This document shows positions 34,442 through 43,065 of a stretch of DNA of 64,000 nucleotides, piece after piece. The notes beneath the pieces are model-generated. The model saw only the letters and a program-made list of their open reading frames with translations, made no database searches and had not been told where the DNA came from. Made by a program: the position numbers and the translations under genes. How positions within the stretch are numbered: the first letter of the stretch is position 1; every line of letters begins with the position of its first letter. Origin of the DNA: VRUE01 sp963812335 (GTDB taxonomy: Bacteria > Actinomycetota > Thermoleophilia > Solirubrobacterales > 70-9); contig CAWEUU010000001.1 in NCBI GenBank assembly GCA_963812335.1, forward strand, positions 1-64,000. Direction: 5' to 3'.

Positions 34442-35164
34442 TCACCACTCGAGCCGCTCGGCCGGGGTCGGCGCCTCGTTGCGCTCGTCGCCGACGATGC
34501 GGCCGTCGCGCATGCGCAGCACCCTGTCGGCCATGCGAGCGATCGAGGCGTTGTGGGTGACCAGCAGCACGGTCTGGTGCAGCTCGTGGCTGAGCTCGTG
34601 CAGCAGCGCCAGCACGGTGCGCCCCGTCTCCAGGTCGAGGGCGCCGGTCGGCTCGTCCCCGAGCAGGACGCGCGGGCCGCCGGCGAGGGCGCGGGCGACG
34701 GCGACGCGCTGCTGCTCGCCGCCGGAGAGCTGTGCCGGGAAGTGGCCGGTGCGGTCGCCGAGGCCGACCCGCTCCAGCATCTCCGGCGCGCGGTCGGCGC
34801 CGTCGTTCAGCTCGGCCACGAGCTCGACGTTCTCCAGCGCCGTCAGCGTCGGGATCAGGTTGAAGAACTGGAAGATGAAGCCGACCGTCTCGCGGCGAAA
34901 CCGCGTCCTGCCTTCCTCGTCGAGCTCGCTGACCTCGCTGCCGCCGACTTCGATCTCCCCCTCGCTCGCGGGCTCGATCCCGCCGATCAGGTTGAGCAGC
35001 GTGGTCTTGCCGGAGCCGCTCGGGCCGAGCAGAACGACGAACTCCTCCGGTCGGACTTCGAGGTCGATGCCGCGCAGAGCGTGCACGGCGACATCGCCCT
35101 CGCCGTAGGTCTTGCGGACCCCGCGAAGGCCTACCGCCAGGTCAGTTGTCCGATCCGGCCCCAT
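34442..35164 (-). CDS. ABC transporter ATP-binding protein (LolD/MacB type)
   Basis: 240 residues from ATG 35164. Walker A GPSGSGKTTLL near residue 46, Q-loop in FIFQFFNLIPTL, signature LSGGEQQRVAVARAL near residue 143, Walker B VLLGDEPTGALD and H-switch VTHN. Order and spacing fit the LolD/FtsE class, which pairs with FtsX-type permeases such as the next gene. Its 5' end overlaps the preceding membrane protein gene by 23 bp. Confidence 0.92.
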   Translation of the reverse strand: MGPDRTTDLAVGLRGVRKTYGEGDVAVHALRGIDLEVRPEEFVVLLGPSGSGKTTLLNLIGGIEPASEGEIEVGGSEVSELDEEGRTRFRRETVGFIFQFFNLIPTLTALENVELVAELNDGADRAPEMLERVGLGDRTGHFPAQLSGGEQQRVAVARALAGGPRVLLGDEPTGALDLETGRTVLALLHELSHELHQTVLLVTHNASIARMADRVLRMRDGRIVGDERNEAPTPAERLEW

Positions 35165-35942
35165 CCTCGGGCTCGTCGAACTGATCCGCGGCCCGCTCGC
35201 CCGGCGTCGGCCAGGGCTCGGCCTCGCCGCTCCGCCAGGCGGGCGGCTTGCCGCCGGGCACCCAGCCGAGCAGCAGCAGGCCGAGGTAGATGAACCAGAG
35301 CAGGGCGAACTGGAAGAAGAGAAAGGAGACGGCGCCGAGCGCCATCCCGAGCGAGCCCCAGAAGCGGGTCAGCAGCCCGGTCCGCATCGCGTGCATGGAG
35401 GTGTAGAACATCGCGACGAGGAAGCCGATCTGGCCGCCGAGCCCGAAGCCCGCGGCCAGCGGCCGCAGCGGGGCGTCGGTGATCGTGTCGCCGGCGATCT
35501 CGTCGGCGCGCTCGCTGCTCAGCGCCACGCCTTTCGCCATCAGCCGCGGCACTTCTTCGGTGACGAAGTCGGAGGCCGCGCTCAGGGTCGAGACACCGCT
35601 GAGGATCGCCAGCACGCCGAGGAACAGCGGCGCCGCGACGACGACGCCGACGAGCTGGCCGCGCATCGTCTCGCTGCGCGCGTTGGCGGCGCGGAAGAGG
35701 TAGTAGAGCGGCGCCGCGAGCAGGGCGACGCCGACGCCCTGGAGGATGCTGGAGATCAGCTGGGCGCTGCGATGTTCGTCGACGGTGCGCAGCAGCTCCG
35801 AGTCGCCGTCGCTGCTGCCGACCGCCTGCGTGGCGACGACGATCGCCGCGACGATCAGCAGGATGCCGCCGAGGGTGGCGATCGCGACCGGACGCGACCA
35901 GCGCTCCTCCCAGGCCAGCACCGCCTCCTTGCCCCGGTTCAA
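35142..35942 (-). CDS. integral membrane protein, unknown function
   Basis: 266 residues from TTG 35942, 8 bp after the CBS gene stop. Five hydrophobic segments: ATLGGILLIVAAIVVATQAV, QGVGVALLAAPLYYLFRAA, LVGVVVAAPLFLGVLAILSG, GFGLGGQIGFLVAMFYTSM and FLFFQFALLWFIYLGLLLLG. The tail is acidic and Pro-rich (EAEPWPTPGERAADQFDEPE). It is commonly seen as an uncharacterised actinobacterial membrane protein; the operon position between a CBS protein and an ABC exporter suggests a related envelope role, which is inference. Confidence 0.7.
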   Translation of the reverse strand: MNRGKEAVLAWEERWSRPVAIATLGGILLIVAAIVVATQAVGSSDGDSELLRTVDEHRSAQLISSILQGVGVALLAAPLYYLFRAANARSETMRGQLVGVVVAAPLFLGVLAILSGVSTLSAASDFVTEEVPRLMAKGVALSSERADEIAGDTITDAPLRPLAAGFGLGGQIGFLVAMFYTSMHAMRTGLLTRFWGSLGMALGAVSFLFFQFALLWFIYLGLLLLGWVPGGKPPAWRSGEAEPWPTPGERAADQFDEPEDGAGSDN

Positions 35943-35949
35943 GCCGCGC

Positions 35950-36396
35950 TCAGCCCCGCTCGTGGAAGTAGAACTGAGGCAGGGCGCCCTCGATCACCTC
36001 GGCGGTCATCTTCTGCGCGATCTCGAGGTTGCCGGTGCGCACCGCGATGTCATCGAGGGTGACGATGCCCGCGAGGCTATCGCCATCGACGACAGGCAGC
36101 CGCCGCACGCGATGCTGGACCATCAGCGCCGCCGCCTCGTCGAGCTCCATCGCCGGCTCGCCGCAGACCAGCGGGCGCGAGGCGTGGTCGCCGACCGCCG
36201 CCTCGGGATCGACGCCCTCGGCGAAGACGCGCACGGCGAGGTCGCGGTCGGTGACCATCGCCACCGGCGAGCCCGCCGGGTCGACGACGACGACCGAGCC
36301 GACGCGGTTGTCGCGCATCTGGCGGGCGACCGCGACGACGCTTGCCCCCGGCGCCGCCGTGACGACACCCGCGGTCATGATCTCGCTGAGAACCAT
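35950..36396 (-). CDS. tandem CBS domain protein
   Basis: 148 residues from ATG 36396. Two CBS repeats: VSEIMTAGVVTAAPGASVVA with VVVVDPAGSPVAMVTDRDLA, and DHASRPLVCGEPAMELDEAA with VVDGDSLAGIVTLDDIA. Paired CBS domains bind adenosine nucleotides and often act as regulators. First gene of the operon running to the ABC permease; divergent from the zinc-ribbon gene with only 18 bp between starts. Confidence 0.88.
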   Translation of the reverse strand: MVLSEIMTAGVVTAAPGASVVAVARQMRDNRVGSVVVVDPAGSPVAMVTDRDLAVRVFAEGVDPEAAVGDHASRPLVCGEPAMELDEAAALMVQHRVRRLPVVDGDSLAGIVTLDDIAVRTGNLEIAQKMTAEVIEGALPQFYFHERG

Positions 36397-36414
36397 GCCT
36401 CTACGCTACCGGGC

Positions 36415-37029
36415 ATGGAAGGGACGCAGCGCACCCCGGTGGTCCCGCTGGAGGCAGGAGCAGGCCCGGATAATCCGCCCTGCCCCGCCTGCGGCGAGCC
36501 GCTCTTCGGCTGGATCGACCAGCGCCCGGGCCTGGCCGGCCCGGTCAGGCGCTGCGAGAGCTGCGGTCTCGGGGTCGTCGGCACGCCCGGCGAGGCCACC
36601 GAGGCGCTGCGCGAGCTCGACCGGCTCGGCGAGGGGCAGGCATTGCGGATCGCCGACCGCGGCGGCTTCGCGGCCTGGATCGGCGGCGCCGGCTGGTCCG
36701 GGCTCGAGCGCGGCGCCCGCTACCTGTTCACGACCGAGGCCGTCCGCCGCCTCGTCGCCCACCGCGACCAGGTCGTCAAATCAGCCCGCTGGTCCCCCGG
36801 CGCCGGCATCGCGACGATGTGGCAGACCCTGATCAACAGTGCGACTTTCGGGCGGAATCTAGTCGTGGGAAGGTCGGTGGAGGCGAAGAAACCCTGGCAA
36901 AGGCGGATCGACTGGCTGGCGGTTGTGGTCCTGGCAGTTCCCGCACTTGCAATCTCACTGCCCCTTGAGTTGGTTGCGGCAGCGTGCCGGAAGGGCAGCG
37001 CTCGTTCCCTGGAAGTGGAGTTGCTGTAG
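36415..37029 (+). CDS. zinc-ribbon protein with C-terminal membrane helix
   Basis: 204 residues from ATG 36415. Two CXXC pairs near the N-terminus (PPCPACGEPLFGW; RRCESCGLGVVG) form a zinc ribbon. The middle resembles a small methyltransferase-associated domain (EALRELDRLGEGQALRIADR) without visible catalytic residues. A C-terminal helix (WLAVVVLAVPALAISLPLEL) would anchor it in the membrane. The HRDQVVKSARWSPGAGIATM region before it is basic. Function unknown. Confidence 0.65.
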   Translation: MEGTQRTPVVPLEAGAGPDNPPCPACGEPLFGWIDQRPGLAGPVRRCESCGLGVVGTPGEATEALRELDRLGEGQALRIADRGGFAAWIGGAGWSGLERGARYLFTTEAVRRLVAHRDQVVKSARWSPGAGIATMWQTLINSATFGRNLVVGRSVEAKKPWQRRIDWLAVVVLAVPALAISLPLELVAAACRKGSARSLEVELL

Positions 37030-37035
37030 GAGCTT

Positions 37036-37139
37036 CCTGAGGTCACCGGGGCAAGCAGTTCAAGGACGCAGGGAGGCCGAATAGCAGCGCTATTCAGCCG
37101 ACCGAGGACGCCGAAATGCGCCGTCCCGGTGGCATCAGG
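37036..37139. repeat. family C palindromic element (copy C1)
   Basis: Core AATAGCAGCGCTATT at 37080-37094 within a larger dyad; flanking CAAGGACGCAGGGAG (37061-37075) and GAGGACGC (37104-37111) recur in copies C2 and C3. The outermost arms CCTGAGGTCACCGGG and CCGGTGGCATCAGG pair imperfectly. It lies between convergent genes and covers the stop of the minus-strand gene ending at 37135, so it may terminate transcription from both sides. Confidence 0.75.
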
Positions 37140-37404
37140 AGAGGCCTTCGCGGGCCTCGCGCACGAGCGTTACAGCCTCGGGGAAGAGGACGCGGATCGC
37201 GTCGCGCACCTGCATCGCCTGCTCGTCGCTGCTGCCGGTCAGATCGATCTGGCCGATCGAGGCCACGGTCAGGTCCGCGGCGAGGCGGATCGCGTTGTCG
37301 GCCCAGGCCACCCGCTGCGAGGACTGCATCTGCTCGCTGAGCTCCTCCATGCGGGCGCGGAACTCGTCGGGGTCGCCGAAAAGGTTGAAGCCACCAGCCT
37401 CCAT
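37135..37404 (-). CDS. small hypothetical protein
   Basis: 89 residues. Starts MEAGGFNLFGDPDEFRARME, continues with a helical region containing ELSEQMQSSQ and a predicted alpha/beta part (IRLAADLTVASIGQIDLTGS). No transmembrane segment, no recognised family. Possibly a small chaperone-like or regulatory protein. The 3' end lies in family C element C1. Confidence 0.55.
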   Translation of the reverse strand: MEAGGFNLFGDPDEFRARMEELSEQMQSSQRVAWADNAIRLAADLTVASIGQIDLTGSSDEQAMQVRDAIRVLFPEAVTLVREAREGLS

Positions 37405-37496
37405 CGGGGTGAATGTAAGCAGACGCGCGCAAGGCGGCGCAGAATCTTGTCTTTGAGCGCGCCACTCGCGCGTCCACGCCGCCTAGCGTCGGCGCC

Positions 37497-38168
37497 ATGC
37501 CACCGATTCGCGACCGGGAGAGGGGAAGCGCGAGCGTCGAGCAGGCCGGACTGGCGGCGCTGGTCGCGTTGCTCGTGCTCGCAGCGATCAGCGCCCTCGC
37601 CGCCGGCGGCGAGATCGATCCCCGCAGGGCGCTCGGCGGGACGATCGCGAGGCGCATCGCCTGCGCGCCCCGAATCCCCGACCCCTGCCGCCGCCACCCG
37701 CTGATCCCCGCCTACGGCTGGCCGCTGGCCCGCCTTGCCCGCGCCCTGGCCCCGGCGCCACGGGCGCGGCTCGGTCCGGCCGGCCTGCGTCTCGTCCCGG
37801 TCGACTTCCGCCGCTGCCGGCGGGAGAGCTGCGCCGTGCCGCTGCCGGGCGACGCGGGCCTGCACCTGACCGCCTCCGGCCGCCGCACCACCGCTTTCAC
37901 CCAGCTCGACGACCGCCGCCGCAGCCTCGGCTGGGTCGAGCTGACCTACTGGCTCTACCGCCCCGGCCTCGGCTGGGAGCGAGTCGTGCGCCGCGCCGAA
38001 CGCTCCCAGGTAGAGGCCGCGAGCCACGTCCGCGTCCTGCTCAAGGACGATCCCAACCTCGTCCCGCTGGAGACCCTGCCAGGCCGCGACCACTACGAGT
38101 TCCCGCCCGCCGAGGAGCCCCCCTGGCGCTGGCGGGTCGACGGCCGCTACCCGGGCTCATCGAGCTGA
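37497..38168 (+). CDS. TadE/Flp-pilin-like secreted protein
   Basis: 223 residues from ATG 37497. The N-terminus RERGSASVEQAGLAALVALL has Gly before a Ser/Glu five residues into the hydrophobic helix, the pattern of TadE/Flp-type prepilin cleavage and assembly. The rest is Arg- and Pro-rich, with cysteines (CRRHPLIPAYGWP; CRRESCAVPLPG), and should be outside the membrane. No tad genes are nearby. A single secreted pseudopilin of unknown function is the best description. Confidence 0.55.
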   Translation: MPPIRDRERGSASVEQAGLAALVALLVLAAISALAAGGEIDPRRALGGTIARRIACAPRIPDPCRRHPLIPAYGWPLARLARALAPAPRARLGPAGLRLVPVDFRRCRRESCAVPLPGDAGLHLTASGRRTTAFTQLDDRRRSLGWVELTYWLYRPGLGWERVVRRAERSQVEAASHVRVLLKDDPNLVPLETLPGRDHYEFPPAEEPPWRWRVDGRYPGSSS

Positions 38169-38292
38169 CCGAAGCTGATCCGGCGAGGTCCAGACGTCGC
38201 CAGGCAAGGACGCAAGGAACCGGAGTAGCAGCGCTACTTCGGTTCCTGAGGGCGCAGCATGGCGGCGTCTGGGGCCGCCCGGTCAGCTTCGG
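38169..38292. repeat. family C palindromic element (copy C2), reaching into the next gene
   Basis: Nested dyads: outer CCGAAGCTGA/TCAGCTTCGG, then CCAGACGTCGCCA/TGGCGGCGTCTGG (12 of 13 paired), then AGGAACCGGAGTAG/CTACTTCGGTTCCT (13 of 14) around the core TAGCAGCGCTA at 38226-38236. Conserved CAAGGACGCA and GAGGGCGCAGC match C1 and C3. It lies between convergent genes and its right half encodes the last 20 residues of the flippase-like protein. Confidence 0.8.
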
Positions 38293-39232
38293 CCTGTTTG
38301 ATCAGGCCGCGCCAGTCCGTGGTGCGGAAGACGAGCAGGATCGCGGCGAAGCCGAGCACCACCGACCAGGCGGCCATCGCGATCTGGGTGCCGACCGAGA
38401 AGGAGAGCACGGCGGTTCGCGAGGGGCCGGAGAGGGTCGCGACGAGCAGCGCCTGCTGGGCGCCGGCGCCGCCCGGCGTGAAGGGGACGATGTTGGCGAT
38501 CGCCTGCACGCTCATCACCAGCAGCACTTTGCCGACCGAGCCGCCGATGCCGAAGGCCTCGAGGAAGAACCAGAAGGCGGCGAAGCGGAAGAGCCAGCCG
38601 ACCCCCTGCCAGGCCGCGACCTGGCGCAGGTAGCGCCCCGGCGTGGTCAGGATCACGACCCCCTGCCTGACCCGCGCCCAGAAGGCGCGCACCCGGTGGG
38701 CGAGGAAGAAGATCGCGACCGCGATCGCCAGCAGCAGCGCTCCGGTCGCGATCAGGAAGGCCTGCGGGTGCTCGGCCCAGAAGGAGATCTCGAAGGCCGG
38801 CAGGTTTGGCAGCTGCGGCGGCCTTGGCAGCAGGCCCTGCGTGACCGCGTAGGTCAGGACGATCAGCCCGGCCGTCGTGTCGAAGACCGTCTGGACGAGG
38901 AACGAAGAGGTGACCGCGGGGTAGGAGGAGCCCGGGATCTGGCGTTTGACCAGGAAGACTTTGGTCGCGTCGCCGGCGTGCGCCGGCAGGATCGCATTGA
39001 TCCCCGCCCCGGCGAGGTAGGCGCCGCCGAGGCGCAGGAAGGAGATGCGCACGCCCGGATATGCGGCGCGCAGCACGTTGCGCCAGGCCCAGGCCCGCGC
39101 GAGCTGCATCGCCCCGAGGCAGAGCAGGGCCAGCGCGAACGGAGTCCACTCGATCTCCGAGAGGTGGCCGAAGAACTGAGAGGAGGCGCGGCCGAACGCT
39201 TCCGCGCTCGATGCGAAGTCGGCGAGGGGCAT
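38234..39232 (-). CDS. lysylphosphatidylglycerol synthase TM region / YbhN-like membrane protein
   Basis: 332 residues from ATG 39232, about eight membrane helices. AYLAGAGINAILPAHAGDAT and VPFTPGGAGAQQALLVATL are the two conserved glycine/proline motifs of the UPF0104 (YbhN/MprF N-terminal) family, whose members move or modify membrane lipids. The soluble aminoacyltransferase domain of MprF is absent. The last residues (RAAPDAAMLRPQEPK) are encoded by a family C element. It is divergent from the sulfotransferase gene (22 bp apart). Confidence 0.78.
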   Translation of the reverse strand: MPLADFASSAEAFGRASSQFFGHLSEIEWTPFALALLCLGAMQLARAWAWRNVLRAAYPGVRISFLRLGGAYLAGAGINAILPAHAGDATKVFLVKRQIPGSSYPAVTSSFLVQTVFDTTAGLIVLTYAVTQGLLPRPPQLPNLPAFEISFWAEHPQAFLIATGALLLAIAVAIFFLAHRVRAFWARVRQGVVILTTPGRYLRQVAAWQGVGWLFRFAAFWFFLEAFGIGGSVGKVLLVMSVQAIANIVPFTPGGAGAQQALLVATLSGPSRTAVLSFSVGTQIAMAAWSVVLGFAAILLVFRTTDWRGLIKQAEADRAAPDAAMLRPQEPK

Positions 39233-39253
39233 CGCAGTTACACTAGCCCGCTC

Positions 39254-40243
39254 GTGTCGGAGCCCGAGACGACTCAGACGACCGCCGCCGCGCCGCGCGA
39301 CCCCGCCGACGAGGCGATGTGCGCGCGTGCCCGCGAGCGCTTCACCGGCGACCGCAGGAGCCGCCTGCGCCGGCGCCGCAAACGCCACGCGGCGCTACCC
39401 AACCTGATCATCGTCGGCGGCCTCAAGTGCGGCACGACGAGCATCCACCACTACCTCGGCCTGCATCCCGAAATCGACATGTCGAAGCCGAAGGAGCTCA
39501 ACTTCTTCGTCTCCGAGCTCAACTGGGACCTCGGCCTCGACTGGTACGCGAGCCGTTTCGACGGACGCCTGCCGGTGCGCGGCGAGTCCTCGCCGCACTA
39601 CACCAACCTGCCCCGCTTCGAGGGCGTCGCGCAGCGGATCCGTCAGCACTGCCCCGACGCACGCCTGATCTACATGGTGCGCGACCCGATCAAGCGCATC
39701 CTCTCGCACTGGGTGCACGCCACCGGCGCCGGCTACGAGACCCGCGAGCTGGTCCCGACCCTCTCCCAGCCCGACTCCTCCTACATCCACCGCTCGCTGT
39801 ACTGGATGCAGCTACAGCCCTACCTGGAGCTGTTCGACCGCGAGCAGATCGAGGTGATCACGCAGGAGGAGCTGCAGCGCGAACGCGAGCAGACGATGCG
39901 CAAGGCCTTCGGCTTCGCCGGGGTCGACGAGACCTTCACCTCGGAGCAGTTCGACCGTGAGTGGGAGAAGTCGAGCGCCAAGCAGGGCGACAAATACCAG
40001 TTCATGGAGAAGGCGATCAAGCTGCCGGGACTGCGCTCTTTCGATCGCAACTTCGACCGCCTGCCCGAGTCGCTGCGCTGGGTCGTCGAGAAGGTCGTCC
40101 ACGACCCGGAGAAGCCGCCGGCGGCGAAGCCGAAGCTCCCCGACGACCTCTTCGAGACGGTGCGCGGCCGCTTCGGCGCCGACGTCTCCGCCCTGCAGGA
40201 GTTCGCCGGCCGCGAGTTCGAGGGCTGGCACAACTACTCGTAG
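39254..40243 (+). CDS. PAPS-dependent sulfotransferase
   Basis: 329 residues from GTG 39254. PAPS binding: 5'-PSB loop NLIIVGGLKCGTTSIHHYLG near residue 55, and 3'-phosphate site RDPIKRILSHWVHATG near residue 145. The KPKELNFFV and SSPHYTNLP segments are typical of the bacterial Stf/heparan N-deacetylase-like sulfotransferases. The acceptor is unknown; a glycolipid or cell-wall glycan is plausible next to a lipid flippase-like gene. Element B2 follows the stop. Confidence 0.85.
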   Translation: MSEPETTQTTAAAPRDPADEAMCARARERFTGDRRSRLRRRRKRHAALPNLIIVGGLKCGTTSIHHYLGLHPEIDMSKPKELNFFVSELNWDLGLDWYASRFDGRLPVRGESSPHYTNLPRFEGVAQRIRQHCPDARLIYMVRDPIKRILSHWVHATGAGYETRELVPTLSQPDSSYIHRSLYWMQLQPYLELFDREQIEVITQEELQREREQTMRKAFGFAGVDETFTSEQFDREWEKSSAKQGDKYQFMEKAIKLPGLRSFDRNFDRLPESLRWVVEKVVHDPEKPPAAKPKLPDDLFETVRGRFGADVSALQEFAGREFEGWHNYS

Positions 40244-40251
40244 GGGATGCC

Positions 40252-40363
40252 GGACTATCCCGGCAGGGGTTCCACTTAACTTTTTCTGAAGACAGTTATC
40301 GGCTGTCCGCGGGCGTCTCGCGCAGAAAAAGTACAAGACGTTCCACCCCTTCCGGGATAGTCC
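40252..40363. repeat. family B long hairpin (copy B2)
   Basis: Outer arms GGACTATCCCGG (40252-40263) and CCGGGATAGTCC (40352-40363) pair perfectly. Inner arms ACTTTTTCTG (40279-40288) and CAGAAAAAGT (40323-40332) pair perfectly, and a GACAG/CTGTC hairpin lies at the tip. It fills the space between the sulfotransferase stop and the reductase start. Confidence 0.75.
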
Positions 40364-40381
40364 CTCATTAGGCTCTATTCG

Positions 40382-40948
40382 TTGCGACGTCTCCTTCCAG
40401 ATCCCGGCGAAGTCACCGTCGATGGGCAGCTCGACTCCTACGAGCCGTGGGAGAAAGCCCGCGAAGACCGCCCCTTCGTGGCGATGAACTTTGCCGTCAC
40501 GGTCGACGGACGGGCCGCGATCGGGGGCGTGTCGGGGCCGATCGGATCGAAGGCGGACACCGCGATGCTGGTGGGGCTTCGCAAGCGCTTCGATGCCGTG
40601 ATGATCGGCGCCGGCACGAAACGAGCCGAGGGCTACGAGAAGATCGGCCCGCGCTTGGTCGTGGTCGAGAGCGGCCCGGGGCGCGAGCCGGCCGACCTGC
40701 CCGCGCTGCTGGGGTCGCTGCGCGACGAGGGCGTCCGGTCGCTGCTCTGCGAGGGCGGGCCGACGCTGCACGGCTCGCTACAGGCTGCGAGCCTCGTCGA
40801 CGAGCTGTTCCTGACGATTGCGCCGAAGCTGGCCGGCGCCGGCGCCGGCGGAATCCTCGCCGGCGAGCTGGCCGAGGTCGAGCCGCTGGAGCTCGCCTGG
40901 CTGCTGGAGCAGGACGGCGAGCTGTTCGCGCGCTACCGGCGCCGCTGA
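40382..40948 (+). CDS. RibD C-terminal / dihydrofolate reductase-fold protein
   Basis: 188 residues from TTG 40382. FVAMNFAVTVDGRAAIGGVS near residue 32, DAVMIGAGTKRAEGY near residue 70 and LLCEGGPTLHGSLQAASLVD near residue 120 are hallmarks of the pyrimidine reductase RibD_C domain. The enzyme would reduce a riboflavin-pathway pyrimidine or a related pterin with NADPH. It stands alone here without deaminase or other rib genes, so it may be one of the many actinobacterial RibD_C paralogs of unknown substrate. Confidence 0.8.
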   Translation: MRRLLPDPGEVTVDGQLDSYEPWEKAREDRPFVAMNFAVTVDGRAAIGGVSGPIGSKADTAMLVGLRKRFDAVMIGAGTKRAEGYEKIGPRLVVVESGPGREPADLPALLGSLRDEGVRSLLCEGGPTLHGSLQAASLVDELFLTIAPKLAGAGAGGILAGELAEVEPLELAWLLEQDGELFARYRRR

Positions 40949-40962
40949 GCTAGGTTCCCCGC

Positions 40963-42229
40963 ATGGACTTCAAGCCGAGCCCCCAGGTCGAGGCGCTGCG
41001 CGAGCGCATCCTCGACTTCATCGACGCCGAGCTCTACCCGCAGGAGCGCGAGATCATGGCGGCACTCGATGCCGAGGTCGCGCCCGGCGTCCCCTACCCG
41101 CGGCTGCTGGTCGAGGTGCGCGAGAAGGCCAAGGCGGAGGGCCTCTGGAACCTCTTCATGCCCGACGAGCGCTTCGGGCCCGGCCTCTCAAACTGGGAGT
41201 ACGGGCTGCTCTGCGAGGAGATGGGCCGCAGCCCGGCGGCGGCGCCGATGGCGTTCAACTGCGCCGCTCCCGACACCGGCAATATGGAGATCCTCGCCGA
41301 GCACGGCACGCCCGAGCAGCGCGAGCGCTGGCTCGAGCCGCTGCTCGAAGGGCCGCATCCGCTCCTGCTTCTCGATGACCGAGCCGGAGGTCTCCGGCTC
41401 CGACCCGACCCTGCTGCAGGCGCGCGCCGTGCGCGACGGCGACGAGTGGGTGATCGACGGCCACAAGTGGTTCACCTCGGGCGCGATGGGCGCCGAGCTG
41501 GCGATCGCGATGGTCGTCACCGACCCCGAGGCGCCGCCCTACAACCGGGCATCGATGATCTGCGTGCCGACCGACAACCCCGGCTTCGAGCTGGTCAGGC
41601 CGATCTCGGTGATGGGCCACGACAAGGGCCCCGGCCACTGCGAGATCCGCTACACCGAGTGCCGCGTGCCGGCCGACAGCCTGCTCGGCGAAGAGGGCAA
41701 GGGCTTCGCGATCGCCCAGGACCGGCTCGGGCCGGGGCGGATCCACCACTGCATGCGCGCGATCGGCACCGCCGAGCGCGCGCACGAGATGATGTGCCGG
41801 CGCGCCAACGAGCGCCAGGCCTTCGGCGGCCCGCTGGCCGACAAGCAGTTCGTGCAGGAGGCGATCGCGACCTCGCGGATGGAAATCGACCAGGCGCGGC
41901 TGCTGACGATGTACGCGGCCTGGAAGATGGACACCGAGGGCAAGCGCGCCGCCCGCCAGTCGATCTCGGCGATCAAGATCGTCGCCGCCAACATGGTGAT
42001 GGAGGTGCTCGACCGGGCGATCCAGATCCACGGCTCGCTGGGGATGACCGACGACACCCCGCTCGCCGCGCTGTGGCGCTTCAGCCGCATGCTGCGCCTC
42101 GCCGACGGCCCCGACGAGGTCCACAAGATGGTCCTCGCCCGCCGCGAGCTCAACCGCTGGTCGAAGCGCGCCGAGGCCGAGGCATCGGGCGAACAGCCCG
42201 AGCCCAAGCACGCCCCCCGCCCGATCTGA
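40963..42229 (+). pseudogene. acyl-CoA dehydrogenase with one frameshift
   Basis: The N-terminal part (MDFKPSPQVEALRERILDFI) to about residue 130 is in one frame. The rest (RSCFSMTEPEVSGSDP, GHKWFTSGAM, QIHGSLGMTDDTPLAALWRF, stop 42227-42229) is in the next. One extra base near 41355 (in CCGCATCCGC) explains the break; corrected length is about 421 residues. Motifs of the ACAD fold are complete: FAD-binding MTEPEVSGSD, the VMGHDKGPGHCEI segment and the Arg/Gly-rich C-terminal helix. Close to ACAD10/11-type enzymes, whose gene is often next to an APH-type kinase (see 47392-48462). Sequence error is a real possibility. Confidence 0.85.
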
Positions 42230-42336
42230 GCCAATTCCCAATCTGAAGAGCATTCGCTCCCAGATTGTCGAGAGCGAAATCCCGATTTGTCAGGAGTGAA
42301 ATCCCGATTTGTCCCACCCTGAGTTCACGATTGGCC
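42219..42336. repeat. 22-bp-period iteron-like array (CCCGATTTGTC)
   Basis: Six related sites: CCCGATCTGA 42219, CCCAATCTGA 42237, CCCAGATTGTC 42260, CCCGATTTGTC 42281, CCCGATTTGTC 42303, and CACGATTGG about 42326; spacing 18-23 bp. Two adjacent units (GAAATCCCGATTTGTC) are identical. The first lies in the last codons of the acyl-CoA dehydrogenase. The same motif at the same 22-bp spacing occurs at 44819-44852 upstream of a DUF4143 ATPase gene. Possibly an operator array or the edge of an integrated module. Confidence 0.6.
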
Positions 42337-42346
42337 CAAAAAAATA

Positions 42347-42370
42347 GAGATTATCAATTCTGATAATCTC
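42347..42370. promoter_or_regulatory. perfect dyad operator before the nucleotidyltransferase gene
   Basis: GAGATTATCA and TGATAATCTC pair perfectly across ATTC. The dyad is AT-rich in a 70% GC genome and ends 5 bp before ATG 42376, so it must overlap the promoter or the transcript start. A binding site for the module's own XRE regulator is the simplest reading. Confidence 0.6.
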
Positions 42371-42375
42371 ATTTT

Positions 42376-43065
42376 ATGCCTGAGGTAGAAGGTCGAGATC
42401 CGGGTTTCATCGCCCTTCTGGAGTCAGCCGCCCACCTCCAGCGCCTCGTGCCCGGCGCCGTTCTGGTCGGTGGCGCGGCGGCAATCCTCTATGCGGACCA
42501 TCGTGAATCGCGCGATCACGACCACGTGGTGTCGGATCTGGCAGACCGGTTCGAGATGGTGCTTGAAGCGGTCGAGGAAGACGAAGGCTGGGCGACCAAT
42601 CGAGTGACTCCGGGCAAGGTGATCCTCGGCAACCTCGACGGAATCGAAGCCGGGGTACGGCAGTTGATTCGTACGACCCCACTGGAGGTATCGGCGGTGG
42701 CGCTGCCCTCCGGAGACGAGGTGACGGTGCCCACCGTCGAGGAGACCCTACGGATCAAGGCGTTTCTCGTCGTGCGCCGCAACCAGACGCGTGACTACCT
42801 CGACCTGGCCGCGCTCGCAGAGAACGTCGGTATCGAGCGGGCCGCCGCGGTGCTGACGGGAATCGACGCCTACTACGCGGACCAAGCCGAGACGGAAGAT
42901 GGAGTCTCCTCGCAGCTGGTGCGTCAGCTCTCCGATCCAAAGCCAAGCGACAGCGCGGTCACCGAACAGCTCGCCGATTACAGGCGCCTGCGGCAACGGT
43001 GGGCCGAGTGGGGCACCGTCACCGAAATGCTTGGCCAGGTCGCCGCCCGCATGGTGAGCCCGTGA
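42376..43065 (+). CDS. nucleotidyltransferase-like toxin candidate (AbiEii/DUF6036-like)
   Basis: 229 residues. VPGAVLVGGAAAILYADHRE followed by SRDHDHVVSDL carries the GG...D-X-D arrangement of nucleotidyltransferase-fold toxins. EVTVPTVEETLRIKAFLVVR and RDYLDLAALAENVGIERAAA match the second half of AbiEii-like proteins. Such enzymes add nucleotides or AMP to RNA or proteins. The gene lies directly upstream of an XRE-type gene (GTGA overlap), giving a two-gene toxin-antitoxin layout with toxin first. Confidence 0.6.
   Translation: MPEVEGRDPGFIALLESAAHLQRLVPGAVLVGGAAAILYADHRESRDHDHVVSDLADRFEMVLEAVEEDEGWATNRVTPGKVILGNLDGIEAGVRQLIRTTPLEVSAVALPSGDEVTVPTVEETLRIKAFLVVRRNQTRDYLDLAALAENVGIERAAAVLTGIDAYYADQAETEDGVSSQLVRQLSDPKPSDSAVTEQLADYRRLRQRWAEWGTVTEMLGQVAARMVSP

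Noticed and set aside
32845..34560. Long plus-strand frame opposite the ABC permease
   Set aside because: Low-complexity antisense frame; the permease on the minus strand has clear domain motifs.
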